Assembly: GCA_964534765.1 (NCBI GenBank) | Contig: CAZHRJ010000044.1 | Span: 1-20,345, forward strand | Direction of reading: 5' to 3' | Length of the DNA stretch: 20,345 nucleotides | From: CAZHRJ01 sp964534765 | GTDB taxonomy: Bacteria > Lindowbacteria > 2-12-FULL-62-27 | Shown here: positions 7,535 through 15,572 of the stretch, piece after piece | Numbering within the stretch: position 1 is the stretch's first letter | Layout: every line of letters begins with the position of its first letter | Notes under the pieces: generated by a model | What the model was told of the DNA's origin: nothing | The model's input: the letters and a program-made list of their open reading frames with translations, nothing else | Database searches by the model: none | Made by a program: the position numbers and the translations under genes

Positions 7535-8367
7535 ATCCTCACCTTCGCTTCAAAAACTCTTTCCACCGGCCCGACCATCGTGACATCGGTGACGACATCC
7601 GGCAATGATCCGAGCCGAAAATCGATGACCAGGACCGCCCCGCCGCCGGTCCGGACGGCGATCGGCGGCCGGAGGTTCCGGGTGAGCGCGGCGACGATCG
7701 CGGCCGCGGTCGCGCCCGTGCCGCAGGCCAGCGTCTCGGACTCCACGCCACGCTCGTACGTGCGGACCCGCAGATGGGCGTGTCGGCCGGAGCGCGCAAT
7801 CTCGACGAAATTCACATTGGCGCCGCGCGGCGCGAAGACGCGGTGGGTCCGGATTTCCCGGCCCAGCGCATTGACGTCGACCGAGCCGATCCGGGGCACG
7901 AAGACCACGGCATGGGGAACGCCGGTGTCGATAAAAGAGGCGATGAGGGTCCGGTTCGCCAGCGGTATCTTGACAGTGGATCTGAAGTCCGCCGGCGGCG
8001 TGAGCCCGACGCGGACGCGGGATTTGGAGAGGTACGCGCCGTGAATCCGGCCGGCGAGGGTCTGGAGGTCATGGCGCGGTGGCGCGATGCGGTCCTCAAC
8101 CGCCATTTTCACGGCGCATCGGGATCCGTTGCCGCACATCTCGGCTTCGCTGCCGTCCGAGTTGATGATCCGCATCCGATACCGCCCGGCGGACCGGGTC
8201 AGCGCGGGCTGGAGCAAAATCAGGCCGTCGGCGCCGACGCCGAACTGGCGGTGACAGAGTTTCACAGCGAGCCGCGCGGGCGAAGAGATACGGCGACGCA
8301 TGTCATTGATGACGACGAAATCATTGCCGGCGGCCTGCATTTTGGAAATCGTGATTGTCCGCTTCAT
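7531..8367 (-). CDS. dapF: Diaminopimelate epimerase
   Basis: Converts LL- to meso-diaminopimelate, the form used in peptidoglycan and by LysA, with a two-cysteine mechanism and no cofactor. Both catalytic cysteines are present: C78 in AEMCGNGSRC and C215 in ESETLACGTGATAAA. MQAAGNDFVVI (10-20) and FGVGADGLILL (42-52) are also typical. The 278 residues match the family. The ATG is 4 nt after the lysA stop with a GGGGG tract upstream as a possible ribosome binding site, and its stop overlaps the dapA start. Confidence 0.96.
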   Translation of the reverse strand: MKRTITISKMQAAGNDFVVINDMRRRISSPARLAVKLCHRQFGVGADGLILLQPALTRSAGRYRMRIINSDGSEAEMCGNGSRCAVKMAVEDRIAPPRHDLQTLAGRIHGAYLSKSRVRVGLTPPADFRSTVKIPLANRTLIASFIDTGVPHAVVFVPRIGSVDVNALGREIRTHRVFAPRGANVNFVEIARSGRHAHLRVRTYERGVESETLACGTGATAAAIVAALTRNLRPPIAVRTGGGAVLVIDFRLGSLPDVVTDVTMVGPVERVFEAKVRI

Positions 8368-8371
8368 TGCG

Positions 8372-9655
8372 TCAGCCCCCGACGCCCATGCGGTCGGAAA
8401 GAAGGCTGTCCAGCGATTCGACTTCGGACGAGATCAAATCGTCGTAGGTCTCGCGCCTGCGGGCGATGCGCGCGCGATTCTGGCTGACCCAGATTTCCGG
8501 AGGTCTGGGCCGGGTATTGTAATTGGACGCCATGACGAATCCGTATGCGCCCGCGCTCTTGATCGCCAGCAGATCCCCGGCGCGGACGGCCGGGATCGAG
8601 CGGTCCTTGGCGAAGAAATCACCTGTCTCACAGACCGGCCCCACCACATCGTAGACGCGCTTCTCATCCGGGCCTTTTCGAACGGGAAGGATTTCGTGAT
8701 AAGCGCCGTAGAGCGTGGGCCGGACCAGATCGTTCATACCGGCGTCGGTAATGACAAAGGCCTTGGTCCCGGACTCCTTGACGTAGAGGACGCGTGTGAG
8801 AAGCACGCCGGCGTTGCCGACGATGAATCGGCCGGGTTCCACCAGGAGTTCAACCTTCAAGGGGGCAACGAGCGGCAAAATGATCTGCGCGAACCGCGCG
8901 GCGGTTGATGGCGATTCCTCCTTATAGATGATCCCGAGCCCGCCGCCGAGATTAAAATATCGGATGTCGAATCCTTCCTCGCGCAGGCGCAAGATGAGCG
9001 GCGCGATTTTTTCGAGCGTCTGGCGGTAGGGATCGATTTCGGTGATCTGTGAGCCGATGTGGCAGTGGATGCCGACCGGGACGAGTCGGTCCATCCGGGC
9101 GATTGAGCGAAAGACGTCCATGGCGGAGTCGATCGGGAGACCGAACTTGGTCTCCTTTTTCCCTGTAGTGATGTAGTGGTGCGTGTCGGGCGCGACGTCC
9201 GGATTGATCCGGACGGCCACGCGCGCGTCCCGGCCCATTTCGGACGCCACCGCCGAAAGCGCCTCGGCTTCCGGCAGGGACTCGACATTGAACATGAAAA
9301 TTCCCGCTTCGATCGCGCGCCGCATTTCATCCCGCGTCTTGCCGACTCCGGCGAAGACCGCCTTGGAGCCTGCCGCGCCGGCGCGAAGGATCCGGTGGAG
9401 TTCACCACCGGAGACGATGTCAAATCCGCTGCCGAGCGCCGCCATGTGAGCCAGGATCGCCAGGTTGGAATTGGTCTTGACCGAATAGCAGATCCGGTGC
9501 GGCACCGGCTGCAGGGCGAGATCGAGTTTTGTGTAGTGATCGGTCACGGTTTTTTCGCTGTAGACATAAGCCGGTGTCCCGAATTCGTCCGCGATTTTTT
9601 CGAGGGAGAATCCCTCGCAGGAGTAGACGCCGGTTTCGTAGGAAAAAAAATCCAT
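8372..9655 (-). CDS. lysA: Diaminopimelate decarboxylase
   Basis: PLP enzyme of the alanine-racemase-like fold III that decarboxylates meso-diaminopimelate to L-lysine. The PLP lysine is K60 in CYSVKTN; IHCHIGSQ (197-203) and FNLGGGLGI (234-242) bind the cofactor; C342 in VVGPVCETGDFF is the conserved active-site cysteine donated across the dimer. At 427 residues it is normal. The ATG comes one base after the argH stop, with AAGGA about 10 nt upstream inside argH. A run of eight T (minus strand) lies just after the start codon and encodes Phe-Phe. It links the arginine genes to the diaminopimelate genes. Confidence 0.96.
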   Translation of the reverse strand: MDFFSYETGVYSCEGFSLEKIADEFGTPAYVYSEKTVTDHYTKLDLALQPVPHRICYSVKTNSNLAILAHMAALGSGFDIVSGGELHRILRAGAAGSKAVFAGVGKTRDEMRRAIEAGIFMFNVESLPEAEALSAVASEMGRDARVAVRINPDVAPDTHHYITTGKKETKFGLPIDSAMDVFRSIARMDRLVPVGIHCHIGSQITEIDPYRQTLEKIAPLILRLREEGFDIRYFNLGGGLGIIYKEESPSTAARFAQIILPLVAPLKVELLVEPGRFIVGNAGVLLTRVLYVKESGTKAFVITDAGMNDLVRPTLYGAYHEILPVRKGPDEKRVYDVVGPVCETGDFFAKDRSIPAVRAGDLLAIKSAGAYGFVMASNYNTRPRPPEIWVSQNRARIARRRETYDDLISSEVESLDSLLSDRMGVGG

Positions 9656-9656
9656 G

Positions 9657-11132
9657 TCAGTAGATCCTTGTCAGCCGCAGCCGCATCACCCGCCGGCCAA
9701 CATCCGAAGGCGCGACGGATCCGTAGGTCCGTTTGCGTTCGGGCGAGCGTTCGGCCATGAGGAGCGGCTCCACATCCGCGCCGAAGTTTTCGTTGTAGGA
9801 CCGAAGTTCCCCGGCCGTCAAGTCCCGGAATTTTTTACCGCGGCGTTCCAGACGCCTGACGATGTCGCCGATAACGGCGTGAGCCTGACGGAAGGGCACG
9901 CCCTTTTTTGCGAGATACTCGGCCAGATCCGTCGCCTCCATGAATCCCTCCTGGCAGGCCTGCCGGAGTCGCTTTCGATCAAAGGCCAGCCGCGGGACCA
10001 TCCGGATATGGATGCGCAGCGCCGCGCGGACCAGATCGACGAGATCGAAAAGATAGAATTTGTCCTCCTGAAGGTCGCGGTTGTACGTCAGGGGGAGGGA
10101 TTTCTGGAGAGCGAGGAGCCCCGTGAGATGGGCGATGGCGCGTGCGGACCGGCCGCGGGTGAGTTCGGACAGATCGGGATTGCGCTTCTGAGGCATGAGG
10201 GATGATCCGGTGGAAAATCGGTCGGGCAGTTTAACGAATCCGAAATAGGGGTTGGACCAGAGGACAATCTCCTCCGACAGGCGCGAGAGGTGAATCATCA
10301 CCATTGTCAGGGCGTAGGAGTAGTCGGTGACCATATCCCGGCCGGCCACCGTTTCCATCGCGCTGGCCGTGGGACGCGAAAATCCCAGACGGCGAGCCAG
10401 AAAATCCCGGTCAACCGGAATGGTGGTGCCGCCGATCGCGCCGCATCCGAGCGGGCAGGCGTCAAGGGGCTGAAGGAGGATTTTGATGCGGCCCAGATCC
10501 CGGAGGAGCATTTCGGCATAAGCGAGGAGGTGTGCGCCGAGTGTGACGACCTGCGCGGGCTGAAGATGGGTAAAGCCGGGCATGGGGGATTTTTTTTCGC
10601 GAGAGGCGCGATTAATAAAGACACGGGACAATTTTTTCAGGCTGCCCACGATGTCCTTCGCCGATTGACGGATAAAGAGCGCGACGTCAGTGAGGACCTG
10701 GTCGTTGCGTGAGCGGCCGGTGTGAAGTTTATCCGCGACATCTCCGGCGATCTGCCGCAGACGGTACTCGACGAAACTGTGAATGTCTTCAAATGCCGCC
10801 AGATCCGCCTCGGCCGGTTTCGGTTCGCGGGCGATCTTGCGAAGCGCGGCGACGATGAGACGTTTTTCCGCCACCGACAAAATCCGCGCCCGGCGCAGGG
10901 ATTCCGCCCACGCGATGCTCGCAAGGACGTCGTGAGGGAGGAGCCGGAAGTCCAGCGCGATGGAACTGGAAAAGGCAAGGCCCTGGGGGTCGAGCGATTT
11001 CCTCATCCGACCACCCCACATGGTGCGGCGCGCGCTGCGCGCGGATTTGGCGTCCGACAAAGCCGCGTCCGACACGCCCGTCGCGGGCGCGGGACCTTCG
11101 GCCGCCGGGGATGGTTCGTTGGGCGCGCTCAC
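9657..11132 (-). CDS. argH: Argininosuccinate lyase
   Basis: Splits argininosuccinate into arginine and fumarate, the last step of arginine synthesis. It belongs to the fumarase/aspartase superfamily: HTGRSRNDQV (137-146), PGFTHLQPAQ (185-194, with the catalytic His) and the signature GSSLMPQKRNPD (309-320) are clear. The family normally begins close to the WGGR motif, which here is residue 39, so about 37 residues rich in Ala, Ser and Pro precede it. The frame starts with GTG at 11132, 7 nt after argG and behind GGTGA. ATG 11021 fits the family better but has no ribosome binding site. I give the longer form; the start is uncertain. The next gene, lysA, starts one base after the stop. Confidence 0.94.
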   Translation of the reverse strand: MSAPNEPSPAAEGPAPATGVSDAALSDAKSARSARRTMWGGRMRKSLDPQGLAFSSSIALDFRLLPHDVLASIAWAESLRRARILSVAEKRLIVAALRKIAREPKPAEADLAAFEDIHSFVEYRLRQIAGDVADKLHTGRSRNDQVLTDVALFIRQSAKDIVGSLKKLSRVFINRASREKKSPMPGFTHLQPAQVVTLGAHLLAYAEMLLRDLGRIKILLQPLDACPLGCGAIGGTTIPVDRDFLARRLGFSRPTASAMETVAGRDMVTDYSYALTMVMIHLSRLSEEIVLWSNPYFGFVKLPDRFSTGSSLMPQKRNPDLSELTRGRSARAIAHLTGLLALQKSLPLTYNRDLQEDKFYLFDLVDLVRAALRIHIRMVPRLAFDRKRLRQACQEGFMEATDLAEYLAKKGVPFRQAHAVIGDIVRRLERRGKKFRDLTAGELRSYNENFGADVEPLLMAERSPERKRTYGSVAPSDVGRRVMRLRLTRIY

Positions 11133-11139
11133 GGCGATG

Positions 11140-12354
11140 TCACCGTCCGCGCCCGGAATTCATCCGGGCACGGACTTCGACCGGAAGGCCGATGATTTTG
11201 ATGAATCCCACGGACGCCGACTGGTCGAACACATCGGCGGCGCCGTACGTGGCGAGGCTTTCCTGATAGAGCGCGTTGGGCGACCGCCGGCCGATGGGAA
11301 CACACTGACCGCGAAAGAGACGCAGGCGCACGTCGCCGGTGACGAGGGCGGCGAATTTAGCGAAGAAGGCGTCGAGAGCCTCGCGAAGCGGAGTGAACCA
11401 GAATCCATCGTAGACCAGCTGGGCGTAGCGGTCGGAGAGAGCCGGCATGAGGTGGAGCGTATCGCGATCAACCACCATCGACAAGAGTTCCCGGTAAGCC
11501 GAGCAGAGGATCGTCGACGCCGGCTGTTCATAGACCTCGCGGGACTTGATGCCGACCAGTCGATTCTCGACAAGATCGACCCGGCCGACGCCATGCCGGG
11601 CGCCGATCGCGGTCAGACGCTCCACAAGATCGACGGGATTCATCCGCCGGCCATTGAGAGAAACCGGCGAGCCCCTGGAGAACCCAACCGTGATGACCTG
11701 TCCGGCCGCCGGCGCGTTGTTCGGGGATGAGGTGAGGACGTAGGCGTTCCCGGGCGGCTCATGATAGGGGTCCTCGAGCGGGCCGCACTCGATCGAAATG
11801 CCCCAGAGGTTGCGATCGTAACTGTAAGGATTTTTTTTCGTCGCCGTGACGGGGATGCCGTACTGTCGGGCGTAGACGATTTCATCATCGCGGGTCTTGA
11901 ATTCCCATTCCCGCACCGGCGCGAGGACCTCGATGTCCGGCGCGAGGGCCTTGGCGGTGATTTCGAACCGGACCTGGTCGTTGCCTTTACCGGTACAGCC
12001 GTGGGCGACCGCGTCGGCGTTTTCGCGGCGGGCGATGCGGATCAATTTTTCGGCGATGAGCGGTCGGGACAGCGACGTGGCCAAAAGATACTTGCCTTCA
12101 TAAACGGCGCCGGCGCGCATCGAGGGGAAACAATAGTTCTGGAGAAACTCGCGGCGGATGTCGTCCATGATCATTTTTGATCCGCCGGCGGCGCGCAGGC
12201 GATGTTCGAGATCCGTTTTGCGTTCGGCGATGCCGAGATTGGCGTTGTAGCCGATCACCTCACAGCCATACTTATTGATCAGCCATCGGACGATCACGCT
12301 CGTGTCGAGCCCGCCCGAATAAGCCAGCACCACTTTCCGGATGGTCTTTTGCAT
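11140..12354 (-). CDS. argG: Argininosuccinate synthase
   Basis: Joins citrulline and aspartate with ATP to argininosuccinate. The ATP-binding P-loop AYSGGLDTSV is at residues 11-20, HGCTGKGNDQVRFE at 118-131, and LYQESLATY with GFIKIIGLPVEVRAR at the end. The 404 residues match the family. The start is ATG 12354: it follows a strong AAGGAGG and shares one base with the argF stop. The open frame runs further upstream, but that part is only the antisense-free shadow of argF. One oddity is that the segment usually reading ADxGQ is ANLGI here (38-42). The neighbours argF and argH supply its substrate and use its product. Confidence 0.96.
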   Translation of the reverse strand: MQKTIRKVVLAYSGGLDTSVIVRWLINKYGCEVIGYNANLGIAERKTDLEHRLRAAGGSKMIMDDIRREFLQNYCFPSMRAGAVYEGKYLLATSLSRPLIAEKLIRIARRENADAVAHGCTGKGNDQVRFEITAKALAPDIEVLAPVREWEFKTRDDEIVYARQYGIPVTATKKNPYSYDRNLWGISIECGPLEDPYHEPPGNAYVLTSSPNNAPAAGQVITVGFSRGSPVSLNGRRMNPVDLVERLTAIGARHGVGRVDLVENRLVGIKSREVYEQPASTILCSAYRELLSMVVDRDTLHLMPALSDRYAQLVYDGFWFTPLREALDAFFAKFAALVTGDVRLRLFRGQCVPIGRRSPNALYQESLATYGAADVFDQSASVGFIKIIGLPVEVRARMNSGRGR

Positions 12355-13364
12355 TAGTTCCTCCTTGTGGATTGTCGCCGGCCCCGCGCACTTGCAGCGG
12401 CGCGCCGGCCCGATCGGGATAAAGACGTAAATAGAGCCGGCGCCACGAGCGCCGCGAGAACGGACTTGGCGGAATGGAGCCGGTTTTCCGCCTGATCCAG
12501 AACCGCCGCCGACGGACCGTCCATTACTTCGTCGGTTACTTCCTCGCCGCGCCGCGCGGGAAGGCAATGCAAAAAAATCGCGCCCGGCCGGGCAAGGGAT
12601 AGAAGGTCGGCGTTGACCTGGTACCGTGCGAAAGCTTTCCGCCGCGTCTCGGACTCCGATTCGAAACCCATGCTGACCCATACATCCGTGTACACCGCGT
12701 CCGAATTTCGCACCGCGTCCCGGGCATCCCGGACCAGGTCGATCGTGGCGCCCGACTGCGCGGCGTCGGCCCGAAACCGCCGAACGGTCTCGGCCGGAGG
12801 CTCATATCCGGCCGGGGCCGCGATGCGCATGGAAAGGCCGAGCTTGGCCGCGCCGGACATCAGGGCCTGACAGACGTTGTTGCCGTCTCCGACAAATGCC
12901 AGTGTCCGGCCGGAGAGCCGGCCGACGCGCTCCTGGATCGTGAGAAGATCCCCCAGCGCCTGGCAGGGATGATCCCGGTCGGTCAGGGCGTTGATCACCG
13001 GAACCGTCGCCGTGTTGGCCAGTTCCTGAATCACGGCGTGCTGAAACGTCCGGGCGACGATGGCATGAACCCAGCGCGACATGTTGCGCGCGATGTCCGC
13101 CACGCTTTCCCGCTTGCCGAGCCCCACTTCCTGCGGGCCGAGATAAACAGCGTGCCCGCCCAGCTCGGTGACCGCGATGTCAAAGGTCACGCGGGTCCGC
13201 AGTGACGGCTTCTCGAACAGCAGGGCGACCGTCGTTCCGGCCAGCGGCCGAAAGGCGCCGGCTGATCGGCGCGAGCGTCGCGATTTCAGAATCCGGGCGG
13301 CAGTCAGAACAGACTGGATATCGGCCGACGGCCAATCCGCAAGGGAGATCAAGTCCTTTTTCAA
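12354..13364 (-). CDS. argF: Ornithine carbamoyltransferase
   Basis: Makes citrulline from ornithine and carbamoyl phosphate. Carbamoyl-phosphate binding is shown by FEKPSLRTRVTFD (SLRTR at 54-58, usually STRTR) and DHPCQALGDL (131-140); the ornithine/catalytic motif HCLPARRGEEVTDEV is at 266-280. The body fits the family length; the last ~20 residues are a basic tail rich in Arg and Ser. The start is a TTG at 13364 that overlaps the argD stop as TTGA and gives the usual KDLISLADW beginning. The stop overlaps the argG ATG by one base. The HCLP motif and the arginine context separate it from aspartate carbamoyltransferase. Confidence 0.95.
   Translation of the reverse strand: MKKDLISLADWPSADIQSVLTAARILKSRRSRRSAGAFRPLAGTTVALLFEKPSLRTRVTFDIAVTELGGHAVYLGPQEVGLGKRESVADIARNMSRWVHAIVARTFQHAVIQELANTATVPVINALTDRDHPCQALGDLLTIQERVGRLSGRTLAFVGDGNNVCQALMSGAAKLGLSMRIAAPAGYEPPAETVRRFRADAAQSGATIDLVRDARDAVRNSDAVYTDVWVSMGFESESETRRKAFARYQVNADLLSLARPGAIFLHCLPARRGEEVTDEVMDGPSAAVLDQAENRLHSAKSVLAALVAPALFTSLSRSGRRAAASARGRRQSTRRN
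12360..12366 (-). promoter_or_regulatory. Strong ribosome binding site of argG
   Basis: AAGGAGG on the minus strand, five bases before the argG ATG and inside the end of argF. It is the best Shine-Dalgarno match I found in the operon and fixes the argG start. Most other junctions here rely on overlap and weaker sites. Confidence 0.85.
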
Positions 13365-14566
13365 AGCTTAGCCACTTCCTCCTCGATCATCCGCGATCCC
13401 AGCGCCAGTTCCCGCTCGGTCACCACCAGGGGCGGAGTCAGCCGCAGCACCGATTCGCCCGAGATTCCGGTTAAGACGCGCCGCCGGTACAACCGGTCCC
13501 GCAGATCCCTGGCCTTCAGGGGCGGCCGGAGTTTCAAACCGACCATGAGGCCCGCGCCGCGCAGGATCTCGACTTTGCCGGAGTGCCGCTCCTGAATCGA
13601 CCGCAGGAGACGCCAGAGAAGGGCGGCCTTTTTTCGGACGCCGACGAGAAATGCCGGTTTCGATATCACATTCAGCGCCGCGCAACCGGCGGCGCAGACC
13701 AGGAAATTTCCGCCAAACGTCGCCGCGTGATCCCCGGCCTCAAACGATTCCGCAAATGGGCGGCGCGCAAGCATCACCCCGATCGGAAGACCGCCGGCGA
13801 GGCCCTTGGCGGTCGTCATCACATCCGGGACCAGTCGATTCGAACCATCGCCGAAATGCTGATAGGCGAAAAGTTCTCCGGTCCGGCCGTTGCCGGTCTG
13901 GACTTCGTCATACACGAGGATTGTCCCGCGGCGCGTGCAGAGCCTCCGAAGACCCGCCAGAAACGTCGGCGTCACTGTCTCCATGCCGCCCTCGCCCTGA
14001 ATCAGCTCGATGAAAACCGCCGCCGTCCTCGGCGTGATCAGCCGGTTGGCGGCGGCGATGTCATTGAACCGCGCGACATCGACCGACAGGAGCGGCCGGA
14101 AAGGGTTTTGATATTTATCCTGAATGGTGAGCGCCAGGGACCCGGTGGTGCGGCCATGGAAAGAATTCTGAAACGCGATCATCCGGTCCCTCTTTTCGCC
14201 TTTTTGATAAAAGTATTTTCGAGCAAGCTTGATCGCCGCCTCATTGGCCTCGGTGCCGCTGTTGCAGAAAAACGCGCGATCGGCGAACGTGTGGTTGACG
14301 AGCAGTTCGGCCAGCCGGATCTGGGGTTCGATCAGATAAAGATTGGACGTGTGGATGATCCGCCGCGCCTGCCGCTCCACCGCCCGGACCACAGCCGGAT
14401 GGGCGTGGCCGAGGGCGTTGACCGCCACGCCGCCGAGAAGATCGAGAAATTTTGCGCCTGAGTCATCCCATACCCAGGCCAGGCGGCCGCGGGCAAAGGC
14501 CAGATGGCGGGGGCCGTAGGTGTTCATGAGGACTTTGTCCGCCCTGCGAGCGAGAGAGAGAGTCAT
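13361..14566 (-). CDS. argD: Acetylornithine aminotransferase
   Basis: Class III PLP aminotransferase that turns N-acetylglutamate semialdehyde into N-acetylornithine. Typical parts are LDLLGGVAVNALGHAHP (41-57), FFCNSGTEANEAAIKLAR (99-116), LVYDEVQTGNGRTG (217-230, PLP-contacting D220) and TTAKGLAGGLPIG with the PLP lysine K254. Length (401) is normal. The ATG lies 13 nt after argB without a strong ribosome binding site, and the stop overlaps the argF TTG start. In lineages with DapC this enzyme may also serve lysine synthesis, but dapL in the same operon makes that unnecessary here. Confidence 0.95.
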   Translation of the reverse strand: MTLSLARRADKVLMNTYGPRHLAFARGRLAWVWDDSGAKFLDLLGGVAVNALGHAHPAVVRAVERQARRIIHTSNLYLIEPQIRLAELLVNHTFADRAFFCNSGTEANEAAIKLARKYFYQKGEKRDRMIAFQNSFHGRTTGSLALTIQDKYQNPFRPLLSVDVARFNDIAAANRLITPRTAAVFIELIQGEGGMETVTPTFLAGLRRLCTRRGTILVYDEVQTGNGRTGELFAYQHFGDGSNRLVPDVMTTAKGLAGGLPIGVMLARRPFAESFEAGDHAATFGGNFLVCAAGCAALNVISKPAFLVGVRKKAALLWRLLRSIQERHSGKVEILRGAGLMVGLKLRPPLKARDLRDRLYRRRVLTGISGESVLRLTPPLVVTERELALGSRMIEEEVAKL

Positions 14567-14579
14567 CCGGGGTTGGGAA

Positions 14580-15500
14580 TTATCCCTGCACGATTTCCGT
14601 GCCGATGCCCTCGTCCGTAAACAGTTCGAGGAGCAAAGATCTTGGGACCCGGCCGTCGATGAGATGCGCTTTTTCGACGCCCGCGTAGATCGCCTGCGTG
14701 ACTGATTCGATCTTGGGAATCATCCCGCCCGCGACGATGCCCTTGTCACGCATCTCGTCGACTTCCGACAGCCGGACGGTCGAGATGACGCTGTCCTCAT
14801 CTTTTTCGTCCCTGAGCAGACCCGGCACGTCGGTGAGATAGATCAGCCGGGCGGCCCGGAGGGCCGCGGCGATGGACCCGGCGACGGTGTCGGCGTTGAC
14901 GTTGAGACTGATTCCATCCGTCGTGACGCCGACCGGAGCGACCACCGGGATGAACTCGTTGCCGAGGAGAATTTCAAGGAGCCGGCTGTCGAGCGATTCG
15001 ATGTCACCGACCAGACCCAGATCGACGAGCTTTTCCCGGCCTGTCATGTCGGTGAGCCGTTTGGGTTTTTTCTTGACCGCCTGCAGGAGGTTTCCGTCTT
15101 TGCCGGTGACGCCGACGGCCGTGCCGCCGTGTTTGTTGATTCGGGCGACAATTTCCTTGTTGATCCGGCCGCCAAGAACCATTTCCACCATGTCCATGGT
15201 CTCCGAATCGGTCACCCGGAGCCCGTCGACGAATTTGGTGTCCTTGCCGAGCCGGTCCATCAAGGAGGAGACCTGCTCGCCGCCGCCATGGACGATGACC
15301 GGCCGGATTCCGACGCATTTCAGGAGGACGATATCCTGCGCGAATCCCTCTTTGAGAGCGGCCTCCGTCTGAGCGCTGCCGCCGTATTTGATGACAACGA
15401 TTTTCCCGTTAAATGACCGGATGTACGGCAGGGCTTCGGACAGAACCTTCACCCGCAGCCCCGCGTCGACGATCTGCCGCCGAGCGGTCATGGCCCGCAC
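14580..15500 (-). CDS. argB: Acetylglutamate kinase
   Basis: Phosphorylates N-acetylglutamate with ATP, the second step of arginine synthesis. Motifs: VVIKYGGSA (35-43), VIVHGGGEQV (68-77), LNVNADTVAG (199-208), YLTDVPGLL (221-229) and GGMIPKI (258-264). The amino-terminal helix VLSEALPYIRSFNGK (19-33) and the end IDGRVPRSLLLELFTDEGIGT (281-301) are of the type seen in arginine-inhibited hexameric kinases, which suggests feedback control; this is inference from family knowledge. HGGGEQ replaces the common HGGGPQ. The frame starts with GTG 15500, eight bases after a G8 tract; ATG 15491 is an alternative. It is the first gene after a candidate promoter. argC and argJ, frequent partners, are absent. 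Confidence 0.95.
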   Translation of the reverse strand: MRAMTARRQIVDAGLRVKVLSEALPYIRSFNGKIVVIKYGGSAQTEAALKEGFAQDIVLLKCVGIRPVIVHGGGEQVSSLMDRLGKDTKFVDGLRVTDSETMDMVEMVLGGRINKEIVARINKHGGTAVGVTGKDGNLLQAVKKKPKRLTDMTGREKLVDLGLVGDIESLDSRLLEILLGNEFIPVVAPVGVTTDGISLNVNADTVAGSIAAALRAARLIYLTDVPGLLRDEKDEDSVISTVRLSEVDEMRDKGIVAGGMIPKIESVTQAIYAGVEKAHLIDGRVPRSLLLELFTDEGIGTEIVQG

Positions 15501-15508
15501 CCACTATT

Positions 15509-15525
15509 CCCCCCCCGATATTATA
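15509..15525 (-). promoter_or_regulatory. Candidate argB operon promoter with G-tract start
   Basis: On the minus strand a perfect -10 hexamer TATAAT occupies 15525-15520 in the 72-nt gap between the hybrid kinase gene and argB. No convincing -35 lies at 17 bp; TTATAG (18-bp spacing) and TTGTTA (21-bp spacing) are poor candidates. A run of eight G (15516-15509) begins four bases after the -10, so the predicted start of transcription falls inside it, and the same tract could act as the ribosome binding site for the GTG at 15500. A 10-bp palindrome AGGTCGACCT lies just upstream at ~15533-15542. Confidence 0.5.
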
Positions 15526-15572
15526 TATGGAGAGGTCGACCTTCTATAACAAAGGCGGGCTGGGGAGACAAG

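Noticed and set aside
9643..9650. A8/T8 runs in lysA, argH, argG and the kinase gene as phase-variation tracts
   Set aside because: They encode Lys-Lys or Phe-Phe pairs in conserved or normal protein positions and recur by codon use, so nothing points to switching.
12355..12681. Upstream extension of the argG frame
   Set aside because: It lies within argF in another frame, has no family similarity, and the strong AAGGAGG fixes the argG start at 12354.
15490..15560. ArgR-type ARG box upstream of argB
   Set aside because: No AT-rich 18-bp imperfect palindrome like the known ARG box is present; the only palindrome is AGGTCGACCT.
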